Shown here piece after piece: positions 27,831-35,343 of a stretch of 64,000 bases of DNA. Position numbers and translations under genes: made by a program. Origin of the DNA: DASVWZ01 sp963715675 (GTDB lineage Bacteria; Acidobacteriota; Terriglobia; Terriglobales; Acidobacteriaceae); assembly GCA_963715675.1 (NCBI GenBank), contig OY970265.1, forward strand, positions 3,658,001 to 3,722,000, read 5' to 3'. The notes below the pieces were generated by a model. It searched no databases. It was not told where the DNA came from and saw only the letters and a program-made list of their open reading frames with translations. Positions within the stretch are counted from its first letter, which is position 1. Each line of letters begins with the position of its first letter.

Positions 27831-28754
27831 ATGTCTCCTCGCAAACTGGCCCGGAAAAAAGCACAGTTGCGCCATGCGGCCGCTGCCCACGACCTCGGCC
27901 CCGAGGTGGTGGTGATCACCGGCATGAGCGGCTCGGGCAAGGCCTCGGTGCTGAAGGCTTTTGAAGATCTCGGGTACTACTGCGTAGACAATCTTCCGGT
28001 GGGTTTGATCCCGCGATTTGCGGAACTGGTGATGCAATCCGCCGAGATCAAGCGAGCCGCGCTGGTGGTGGATGTGCGCGAGGGCGCCCAACTGGGAGCG
28101 CTGCCCAAGATCATCGAGGGCATCAAGCGCATGATTCCCACCCGGGTGCTTTTTCTGGAGGCCTCCGATGCCGTGCTGGTGCGCCGCTACAGCGAAACCC
28201 GCCGGCCTCACCCTTTGGGAACCGACACCAGCGTGAAAGCCTCGCTGGCCGCCGAACGCCGCCATCTTCGCCGCATCCGGGCCATCTCCGACCTGGTCAT
28301 TGACACTTCCAAGTTCAACGTGCACGAGTTGCGCGCCCATATCACAGAGCGCTTTCAAAAGCGGGAATCCGGCAGGAGTATCCTGGTTTCCTGCGTCAGC
28401 TTCGGCTTCAAACAAGGTGTTCCCGAAGACGCCGACCTTGTCTTCGACGTGCGATTTCTTCCCAATCCGCACTTCGTGCCGCAGTTTCGCCCGCTGAGCG
28501 GACGCGATCCGGCGGTGGCCAAGTACATCCGTTCCTTTCCCCAAACCAGGGAATTTATCAAGCGGATTTCCGGCCTCCTCATCTACCTGCTGCCGCATTA
28601 CATCCACGAAGGAAAAAGCTACCTAACGATTTCGTTTGGCTGTACCGGAGGACAGCATCGCTCCGTGATGATTGCCGAAGAAGTCAGTGAACTCTTGCGA
28701 AAAGCCGGGTACCACGTGAAAGTGGTGCATCGCGACAGCCCAGCCGACAAGTAA
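27831..28754 (+). CDS. rapZ: RapZ-type nucleotide-binding RNase adapter protein
   Basis: A 307-residue P-loop protein. ITGMSGSGKASVLKAFEDLGYYCVDNLPVGLIP near residue 25, RRYSETRRPHPL, DTSKFNVHELR and the C-terminal FGCTGGQHRSV are typical of RapZ (YvcJ/YhbJ). In E. coli RapZ senses glucosamine-6-phosphate and guides RNase E to the sRNA GlmZ; in other phyla the role is less clear, though it binds ATP/GTP and second messengers. The Walker A lysine is followed by alanine instead of the usual Ser/Thr, which may weaken Mg-nucleotide binding. No rpoN, hpf or ptsN genes, its neighbours in Proteobacteria, are adjacent. Confidence 0.92.
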   Translation: MSPRKLARKKAQLRHAAAAHDLGPEVVVITGMSGSGKASVLKAFEDLGYYCVDNLPVGLIPRFAELVMQSAEIKRAALVVDVREGAQLGALPKIIEGIKRMIPTRVLFLEASDAVLVRRYSETRRPHPLGTDTSVKASLAAERRHLRRIRAISDLVIDTSKFNVHELRAHITERFQKRESGRSILVSCVSFGFKQGVPEDADLVFDVRFLPNPHFVPQFRPLSGRDPAVAKYIRSFPQTREFIKRISGLLIYLLPHYIHEGKSYLTISFGCTGGQHRSVMIAEEVSELLRKAGYHVKVVHRDSPADK

Positions 28755-28781
28755 CGATGGCAACCGCGGACCAGCGTAGGC

Positions 28782-29513
28782 CTATTTTGTTGACGGCTGC
28801 AGCTGCACGCGCAGGGTTTTTTCTTCTCCGGGGAGCAGCCGGAGCGGGGCAGCGGCACTCCTATCAAGGACCCCAGGGTAATACCAATCACGGTAGCCTC
28901 GGGCCGACATCTTCACGACAAGATCCGCCTCGGACGGGACCAGCACGCCCTCGCTGGCAATCGCCGATCCGCCTGCCCTCGCCCCCGTGTCGGTGCGCTG
29001 AAAAAAGATGGTGGGATTATCGGTGCGACGCCCGCTGACCGCGTCCCTGACCTCCCATTTGAGCCGGGCGGCCTTCGGACCCATGTGGACAATGATCTGT
29101 TCAGCCGCCTCCGGAGGCGCTGCCAGAGCCACCGGCGCGTCGTCTTTAGGGTTGTACATGCCCAGCATCGTGTCCGGGTATCCGTCTGACTCTTTTTCCG
29201 CATACACCTTGTAATGATGATTCAGCGTCAGCCCTGGGTACAGGAAGCGGCCCTGTGCGTCAGTCTTCACGTAGGGGATGGCCCCGGCGTTGACCTCGAC
29301 TGTATTCGGAGGAAGATCAAGGTCCTTGGTGGTGACCTGTGCTTCGAACACCGGGACTCCGCGTTCGTCGATTACCACGCCTGCGACACAGCCGTTGTTC
29401 TCCTGGGCACTGGCGCAAAGCAGGGCAGAGAGCATTAACAGTGAACCGGCAACATAGCGAAGTGCCTTACGTGTTTCCATCGCTGCCTTATTCTTCATTA
29501 CGATATTCTTCAT
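28782..29513 (-). CDS. Secreted carboxypeptidase-regulatory-like domain protein
   Basis: A 243-residue exported protein. After a signal peptide (LRYVAGSLLMLSALLCASAQ) comes a CarboxypepD_reg-like beta-sandwich: GCVAGVVIDERGVPVFEAQVTTK, then VKTDAQGRFLYPGLTLNHHYKVYAEKESDGY, which is the usual substrate-free transthyretin-like fold. The C-terminal half (KWEVRDAVSGRRTDNPTIFFQRTD to LRLLPGEEKTLRVQLQPS) looks like a second similar domain. Several ATGs lie near the start; the signal peptide is intact with any of them, and a later one (METRKALRY) is also possible. Function is unknown; such domains are common in acidobacterial envelopes. Confidence 0.82.
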   Translation of the reverse strand: MKNIVMKNKAAMETRKALRYVAGSLLMLSALLCASAQENNGCVAGVVIDERGVPVFEAQVTTKDLDLPPNTVEVNAGAIPYVKTDAQGRFLYPGLTLNHHYKVYAEKESDGYPDTMLGMYNPKDDAPVALAAPPEAAEQIIVHMGPKAARLKWEVRDAVSGRRTDNPTIFFQRTDTGARAGGSAIASEGVLVPSEADLVVKMSARGYRDWYYPGVLDRSAAAPLRLLPGEEKTLRVQLQPSTK

Positions 29514-30059
29514 TACGGTGAGCGCCTAGGAAAAGGATGGCGGTCAGCCAGGTTGATATTCGCGGCACGTTGGACCTCCTGTGATTAGGTATCGTTGTCG
29601 ACGCTACCACGATATCGGTGCTCGGCATTTCGTGCGACGTTTTGTTACGAAAGCCGAGCAGCCCATGGCCCCAGCCTGCTCTATTTTGGCTGCGGGCGCC
29701 ATGTTACGGAAGGGATGGGTCGCGGGGCGCCGTCCGCCACGGTTTGCCGGAGGTGGGACGATTCGCGCCTCGCGGCGGGAGCGGGAATATTCAGAATAGC
29801 ACAACGCGCGGGTGTCGGGACTTCGGGGGCGCTTTTGTTACGAATGCCGAACAAAAGCCCTAGCTTGCCCACTTTGGGCGCCGGGCGTCGGGTTACCGGG
29901 CTACGCTCCCGCCCTTGTCGGTCCGAAAGCGGGAGCGGCAAGGGCGTTGCAAATCCGGGGCCCGGGCTATTGAAAGGTCTGGGCCGGGGGTTTCCTGAAG
30001 TAGAATAGAACCTTGCCACGCCACGCGACTCCATCGGCGCCGCGCATCGGGAGCCTCCA
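29514..30059. other. Intergenic region with an imperfect internal duplication
   Basis: No supported gene over 546 bp. Two stretches begin TTTTGTTACGAA(A/T)GCCGA(G/A)CA (near 29640 and near 29836) and continue with GGGCGC and GTTAC segments (near 29695 and 29878), so they look like diverged copies of one unit. The spacer is G+C-rich and lies between divergently transcribed genes, so promoters for both must be here; none stands out. Confidence 0.5.
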
Positions 30060-31913
30060 ATGCGGCAATTAACCCGTCTGATTCGGTACGTCGCGCCCTA
30101 CTGGTGGCAGTTGTCCTCCTCGGTCGCGCTCATGGCCCTGGTCGGCCTGCTCGAGGCGTTCCGCTTGCTCCTGATTGCTCCCACGATCGATACGGTTCTC
30201 AATCCTGGCTCGCACTCTCGCGAGATGCAGCTGGTCACCATCCCGGGCACGCATCACACGATCTATCTTCAAAACCTGGTTCCTTCACATTTTCAGAATC
30301 CGTGGACCGTGGTGGCGTTCGCTCTGGTTGCCGCCACCATCCTGAAAGGTATTTTCGACTACGCGGGCACCTATCTGGTGAACTACGCCGGATACGGCAT
30401 GATTACCGATCTGCGCAACGAGTTGTATGATTCCATCTTGCGCCGCTCTGCCGCCTTCTTCCAGAAGCACACGACCGGCACCTTGCTCTCCACCATCATC
30501 AATGACATCGAGCGCGTGCAATACGCCATGTCCACGGTGATGGCGGAATTTCTCCAGCAACTTTTCACCCTGGTCTTCATTGCCTTCGTGGTGGTGGCGC
30601 TGGGAGGAAAACTCGCGTGGGTGCTGCTTCTGTTTGTTCCCTTCATCGTTTACTCGGCGGGAAAGATCGGACGCCGCGTCCGCCACACTACCCGCAAAGG
30701 GCAGGACAAGCTCGCCGATATTCAGAACATCCTTCACGAAACCATTACCGGCAACCGCATTGTGAAGGCGTTCAGCATGGAAGCCTGGGAACTGGCCCGT
30801 TTTCGCCAGGCCGCGCGCCGCCTGTTTTGGGCCAATCTTCGCTCGGTGGCCGCCGCCGCCATCAGTTCTCCGCTGATGGATATTTTCGGAGCGATTGCCA
30901 TTGCCCTGCTGCTGCTGCTGGGACGCGCTCAAATCAATCACCACGTGTTCAGCACCGGGTCGTATCTGGCGTTCGTGTTCGCGGTGTTTCGGTTGTACGA
31001 TCCCCTGCGCAAGTTCGCCCTGTTCAACAACAATTTTCAGCAGGCCCTGGGCGCTTCCTCGGAGATGTTCCGCTTCATGGACAGCGAAGACGAGGTCCGC
31101 GAAAAGCGCGGCGCTCGGCAGCTGCCGCCGTTTTCTCGCGGCATACAATTTGAGAACGTGGGCTTTTCCTACGAGCCGGATACGGACGGGAACCGCGAGA
31201 TCCTGCATCACATCAATCTGGAGGTACGAGCCGGCGAAGTCCTAGCGGTGGTAGGATCCAGCGGCGCCGGCAAGAGCACGCTGGTCCACCTCATCCCTCG
31301 CTTCTTCGATGTAACTTCCGGACGCCTGCTGATCGATGGCAACGATGTCCGCGACACCACGCTGGCTTCGTTGCGGTCTCAGATCGGCGTGGTGGCGCAG
31401 GATACCGTGCTGTTCAACGACACGGTTCGCAACAACATTGCCTACGGGCAACCCAGCGTGCCGCAGAACGAGGTCGAAGCAGCAGCCCGGGCGGCGCTTG
31501 CCCATGACTTCATTCTGGAGCTGCCCGCCGGATACGACACGGTGATCGGGGAGCGAGGGGTACGCCTTTCCGGCGGTGAGCGTCAGCGTTTAGCCATCGC
31601 CCGGGCGATTTTGAAGAACGCGCCGATTCTCATCCTCGATGAAGCCACATCTGCGCTCGATAGTGAGTCTGAGGCGCTGGTGCAGTCCGCGCTGCAGAAT
31701 CTCATGGCGGGCCGCACCGTGGTCGTGATTGCTCACCGGCTCTCAACCGTTCGCCGCGCCGATCGCATTGTTGTCCTCGACAATGGCACCATCGCCGACA
31801 TCGGTGCCCACGAGGACCTGATGAAGAAGCTCGGCACGTACCGCCGCCTGTACGAGTTGCAATTTGTGGATCTGGATCAGTCTCGGATGAATCCAGCGCC
31901 GCTGAGATCATAA
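30060..31913 (+). CDS. ABC exporter, fused membrane and ATPase domains (MsbA-like)
   Basis: A 617-residue half-transporter working as a homodimer in the inner membrane. Residues 1-320 hold six predicted helices of the exporter fold. The ATPase half has Walker A GSSGAGKST, Q-loop GVVAQDTVLF, signature LSGGERQRLAIARA, Walker B ILILDEATSALDSES and the H-loop VVIAHRLSTVRRADR. Close to MsbA/lipid A flippase and related drug exporters; the conserved genes that follow (yicC, gmk, rpoZ) suggest a housekeeping role such as lipid export. The yicC start is only 3 nt after its stop, so the genes are probably cotranscribed. Confidence 0.9.
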   Translation: MRQLTRLIRYVAPYWWQLSSSVALMALVGLLEAFRLLLIAPTIDTVLNPGSHSREMQLVTIPGTHHTIYLQNLVPSHFQNPWTVVAFALVAATILKGIFDYAGTYLVNYAGYGMITDLRNELYDSILRRSAAFFQKHTTGTLLSTIINDIERVQYAMSTVMAEFLQQLFTLVFIAFVVVALGGKLAWVLLLFVPFIVYSAGKIGRRVRHTTRKGQDKLADIQNILHETITGNRIVKAFSMEAWELARFRQAARRLFWANLRSVAAAAISSPLMDIFGAIAIALLLLLGRAQINHHVFSTGSYLAFVFAVFRLYDPLRKFALFNNNFQQALGASSEMFRFMDSEDEVREKRGARQLPPFSRGIQFENVGFSYEPDTDGNREILHHINLEVRAGEVLAVVGSSGAGKSTLVHLIPRFFDVTSGRLLIDGNDVRDTTLASLRSQIGVVAQDTVLFNDTVRNNIAYGQPSVPQNEVEAAARAALAHDFILELPAGYDTVIGERGVRLSGGERQRLAIARAILKNAPILILDEATSALDSESEALVQSALQNLMAGRTVVVIAHRLSTVRRADRIVVLDNGTIADIGAHEDLMKKLGTYRRLYELQFVDLDQSRMNPAPLRS

Positions 31914-31916
31914 GCC

Positions 31917-32804
31917 ATGCCCATACGCTCCATGACCGGCTTCGCTCAAGCCAAGGGCCAGGTGAACGGCCAACTCAGTTTCACACTCGCGCTCAAGTCC
32001 GTAAATCACCGTTTTCTGGATGTCCACTTCCGTATCCCATCCGATAGCGACGCGCTGGAGATGAAGTTCCGCCGCATTCTGAAAGAGAAACTCGCCCGCG
32101 GCCATATCGAGTTGACCCTGAATCTGGAGCACAACGGGGGCGACAGTTTTTCTCTCAATCGGGCCATGGTGGGCGGCTTCATCGAGGCTTTTCGCAGCGC
32201 GGCCGCGGAATTCGGATTGGCGGTGGAACCGGACCTCAATGCCATCCTCCGCATCCCCGGGGCCCTGGAGGGTGCATCCCTGCCCGCCGAAGAGCAGCTG
32301 GAGGCGGTCGTCCTGGCCAAACTGGAAGAAGCTCTGGAGTGTTTGAACCAGATGCGCGAGGAGGAGGGCCGCGGCATCGAGCGGGAACTGCGCCAGCGCA
32401 TGGCCCACGTGCAGCGGGCAGGAGCAGGCGTGGAAAAGCACCGCCATGCCGCCGTGAAAACCTATGCCGAGAAATTACGGGCGCGCATGCAGGAACTGAT
32501 CGGTGCGCAGGTCGAACCGGAACGGATTCTTCAGGAAGCCGCATTGCTGGCGGATCGCAGTGATATCCATGAAGAACTGGTTCGTCTGGAAAACCACGTC
32601 CAGCATTTCCTCGGGTTGCTGGATCAGGGTGGCGAAGTGGGCAAGAAACTGGATTTCCTGCTGCAGGAAATGAACCGCGAAGCCAATACCCTGCTTTCGA
32701 AGACTTCCGGCCTGGCCGGCGAAGCCCTTACAATTACCGAGTTGGGCCTTTCGATGAAAGCGGACATCGAGAAAGCCCGCGAGCAGGTGCAGAACCTCGA
32801 ATGA
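31917..32804 (+). CDS. yicC: YicC-family endoribonuclease
   Basis: A 295-residue protein starting MPIRSMTGFAQAKGQ, the family's hallmark, with KSVNHRFLDVHFRIP near residue 30, ARGHIELTLN, and the C-terminal DUF1732 part (DRSDIHEELVRLENHVQHF, GKKLDFLLQEMNREANTLLSK). YicC proteins are metal-dependent RNases linked to stationary-phase growth and sRNA turnover. In many bacteria yicC precedes gmk; here its end overlaps gmk by 4 nt (ATGA), so translation is coupled. Confidence 0.95.
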   Translation: MPIRSMTGFAQAKGQVNGQLSFTLALKSVNHRFLDVHFRIPSDSDALEMKFRRILKEKLARGHIELTLNLEHNGGDSFSLNRAMVGGFIEAFRSAAAEFGLAVEPDLNAILRIPGALEGASLPAEEQLEAVVLAKLEEALECLNQMREEEGRGIERELRQRMAHVQRAGAGVEKHRHAAVKTYAEKLRARMQELIGAQVEPERILQEAALLADRSDIHEELVRLENHVQHFLGLLDQGGEVGKKLDFLLQEMNREANTLLSKTSGLAGEALTITELGLSMKADIEKAREQVQNLE

Positions 32805-33493
32805 CCACGGTCTACATCATCTCGGCGCCCTCCGGATCGGGCAAGTCCACGCTGGTGGAGCGGGTGCGCCAGATTGTTCCCAACCTCGACTTTTCCATCT
32901 CGTATACCACCCGCCCACCCCGCGGCAATGAGCAAAACGGAAGAGAGTATTTTTTCGTCTCCCGCGATGAATTCGAAAAGATGATTGCCGCGGGTGAATT
33001 TCTGGAATACGCGGAAGTTTTCGGCAATTATTATGGGACCGGGCGCCGCTTTCTGCGCGACGCCGAACTACAGGGTCATGACCTTCTGCTCGATATCGAC
33101 GTGCAAGGGGCGGAGCAGATCAAGCAAGCCCTGCCCCGGGCCGTCAGCATCTTCATCCTGCCCCCAAACCGCACGGAATTGGAGAAGCGGTTGCGCCATC
33201 GCAGCCTGGATGCCGAAGCGGTTATCCAGCGCCGGTTGGTCACGGCCTCCCGTGAGATTGAGAAATATGCAAAATACGACTATATTTTGGTCAACGACCG
33301 TCTGGAAGATTCCATCGCGGCGCTGCAGGCTGTCCTGGTCGGGGAACGGCTAGAGCGCTCAGGAGCGGAACCGTCTGCGGACGACCTCGAAACGCTGGCC
33401 CTCGCCGAACGCTGCCGCTTGCACAACGTTCGCGAACGCGTGCAGCCCATCCTGGCCTCTTTTGCAGCTGCGGTGGCTCCCAGCGGGCGCTGA
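32801..33493 (+). CDS. gmk: Guanylate kinase
   Basis: A 230-residue enzyme that phosphorylates GMP to GDP with ATP. P-loop ISAPSGSGKSTLVERV, the GMP-binding SYTTRPPRGNEQNGREYFFVS and EFLEYAEVFGNYYGT, then DVQGAEQIKQALP and the lid region are all present. It is about 20 residues longer than E. coli Gmk because of a charged tail. It overlaps yicC by 4 nt and is followed 18 nt later by rpoZ, as in many bacteria. Confidence 0.97.
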   Translation: MTTVYIISAPSGSGKSTLVERVRQIVPNLDFSISYTTRPPRGNEQNGREYFFVSRDEFEKMIAAGEFLEYAEVFGNYYGTGRRFLRDAELQGHDLLLDIDVQGAEQIKQALPRAVSIFILPPNRTELEKRLRHRSLDAEAVIQRRLVTASREIEKYAKYDYILVNDRLEDSIAALQAVLVGERLERSGAEPSADDLETLALAERCRLHNVRERVQPILASFAAAVAPSGR

Positions 33494-33511
33494 ACGACAA
33501 GGGAGAGAACA

Positions 33512-33748
33512 ATGAAGTTGATAGAGGGGTTTGACAGCAACTACCGATACATTCTGGTCGCCGCGCGGCGAGCTCGCCAGCTTCAGGGTGGCGCCCCCCC
33601 GGTGATCGATACCATTTCCCGCAAGCCTTGCCGCATTGCCCAGGATGAGATCAAGGCGGGCAAGGTGAGATGGGAAGTCCCCGAGGTACCCCGGCCGGCG
33701 ACGGAGGTCGCCAGCGAAATGCTGGACAAGGCCCTCGGGCAAGAGTAG
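33512..33748 (+). CDS. rpoZ: RNA polymerase omega subunit
   Basis: A 78-residue protein. FDSNYRYILVAARRARQLQGGAPPVID corresponds to the conserved helix that clamps the beta-prime subunit, and the acidic C-terminus (EVASEMLDKALGQE) also fits. It follows gmk, the usual order, with a GGGAGAG ribosome site. Omega aids polymerase assembly and, in some bacteria, contributes to ppGpp binding. Confidence 0.93.
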   Translation: MKLIEGFDSNYRYILVAARRARQLQGGAPPVIDTISRKPCRIAQDEIKAGKVRWEVPEVPRPATEVASEMLDKALGQE

Positions 33749-33842
33749 GAATGCTGACTTTTTGAGTCCTGGCGTGGCGCCATTGATTTGGGAAGCACGC
33801 ATGAACAGGCTGCCGAAGAACCCGGGGCACGCAGCTTTGTGA

Positions 33843-33918
33843 AAGGGCAGGACTTCAGTCGTGCCGTTAGGTCGCTAATAACGGGTTCGCGCTTCAGCGC
33901 CTGAGGCAAAAATTTTGC
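33843..33918. repeat. Palindromic dispersed-repeat-like spacer after rpoZ
   Basis: AGGACTTCAGTCGTGCCGTTAGG and GGTTCGCGCTTCAGCGCCTGAGGC resemble the ACTTCAGTCGTGCC and CTTCAGCCCCTGAGG palindromes I associate with acidobacterial chromosomes; the second is followed by AAAAATTTTGCGCG. Each contains a short hairpin (GACT/AGTC and GCGC/GCGC). Family membership is from memory. Confidence 0.4.
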
Positions 33919-33997
33919 GCGCTCGGTGATCCTTCAGCAGCCTGTTCAGTTGCTGACAGTTGCAGAGTTGGCCCGTCAACAAGCCCAGAACTTCTCT

Positions 33998-35218
33998 ATG
34001 AAGGTAGCTCTCGGCATCAGCGGTGGTATCGCAGCTTACAAGTCTGCCGAGATTCTTCGCCTGCTGCAGGACCGCGGCATTCGCGTCCAGGTGATCATGA
34101 CCCACGCGGCCCAGGAGTTCATCCGGCCGCTCACCTTCGCCGCCCTTTCCGGTGAAAAAGTCATTACGGAGATGTTCCCTGCCGGGAACGAGCCACCCAA
34201 CATAGATTCCGCGGTCGAGCACATTTCGGTTGCCCAAGCCATCGATGCCCTGCTGGTGGCGCCCGCAACTGCCGACGTTCTTGCCCGTTTTGCGCAAGGC
34301 ATTGCCAGTGATTTCCTGAGTACGCTCTACCTTGCCACCACCGCACCCGTCGTGGTCGCGCCCGCCATGAACGTCAACATGTGGAACCATCCCGCGACCC
34401 AGGCAAACCTTGAGATTTTGCGCAAGCGCGGCGTAAGGATCGTGGAACCCGGCGCTGGCTACTTAGCTTGTGGTATGACTGGCCCCGGCCGTCTCGCCGA
34501 GAACGAAGCCATCGTATCTGCCACACTCGAAGCCCTGGGGGCGTCGCAGGACCTTGCCGGGGAGACCGTTCTGATCACCGCCGGCCCCACCCGCGAGAAG
34601 ATCGATCCGGTTCGATACCTGACCAACCGTTCCAGCGGACGTATGGGATACGCGCTCGCGGAAGCCGCTTTGCGGCGCGGCGCGCGCGTTCTGCTGGTGA
34701 CGGGCCCGACTGCGCTTACCCCGCCGGCCGCAGCGGAAGTGACTTGGGTTGAAACCGCCGAACAGATGCGGCAGGCCGTTCTGGACAAGCTGCCGCAAGC
34801 CACCATCGTTATCAAGACTGCCGCGGTGGCCGATTACCGGCCAAAGTCCGTGGCCGCGCAAAAGATCAAGCGCACCGGTCCGATGTCGCTTGAGCTTGAG
34901 CCGACTGCGGACATCCTGGCCGAGATCGCCCGCCACAAGAAATCGCAGATCATCATTGGCTTTGCCGCCGAGACCCAGAACGCCCTCGAAAATGCCCGCA
35001 AGAAGCTAGCCGCAAAATCGCTGGACGCGATCGTGGTGAACGACGTCTCCCGCGAAGGCATCGGCTTCGACGCTGACCGCAACGCCGTCACCATCATCAC
35101 CCAGCACGAAGTCGTCGAAGTCCCAGAAACCACGAAGTGGGAAGTCGCGCAGCGGGTGCTGGACCAGGTGGGTCGGCTGCGGAGATCTAAAACGGTCACC
35201 GTCTCCCGGTCGGAATGA
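33998..35218 (+). CDS. coaBC: Bifunctional phosphopantothenoylcysteine synthetase/decarboxylase
   Basis: A 406-residue coenzyme A biosynthesis enzyme. The CoaC half (residues 1-180) has the flavin-binding GISGGIAAYKSAEILRLL, the catalytic histidine in EHISVAQ, PAMNVNMWNHPAT and the active cysteine in ACGMTGPGRLAE. The CoaB half follows: ITAGPTREKIDPVRYLTNRSSGRMG, VTGPT, and KTAAVADYRP, with a final VVNDVSREGIGFD. Start chosen at MKVALGISGG; the frame extends 24 codons upstream without support. It lies 249 bp after rpoZ, so it may belong to the same locus but with its own promoter. Confidence 0.95.
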   Translation: MKVALGISGGIAAYKSAEILRLLQDRGIRVQVIMTHAAQEFIRPLTFAALSGEKVITEMFPAGNEPPNIDSAVEHISVAQAIDALLVAPATADVLARFAQGIASDFLSTLYLATTAPVVVAPAMNVNMWNHPATQANLEILRKRGVRIVEPGAGYLACGMTGPGRLAENEAIVSATLEALGASQDLAGETVLITAGPTREKIDPVRYLTNRSSGRMGYALAEAALRRGARVLLVTGPTALTPPAAAEVTWVETAEQMRQAVLDKLPQATIVIKTAAVADYRPKSVAAQKIKRTGPMSLELEPTADILAEIARHKKSQIIIGFAAETQNALENARKKLAAKSLDAIVVNDVSREGIGFDADRNAVTIITQHEVVEVPETTKWEVAQRVLDQVGRLRRSKTVTVSRSE

Positions 35219-35343
35219 ATCGGGCTCGACCATAACTTCCGGTTAGCCTATTATCCAGACACCATCGAGGCAGGGACCGTCAACAACGACAAGTCCGCGG
35301 AGCAAACCGGGGTACGGACAAACTTAAAATTACGCACACCGAG

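Noticed and set aside
26988..28607. Minus-strand open frame of 539 codons
   Set aside because: It covers the TIGR03118-type gene, the terminator and rapZ on the other strand; both of these genes have strong family motifs, so this long frame is a high-GC shadow.
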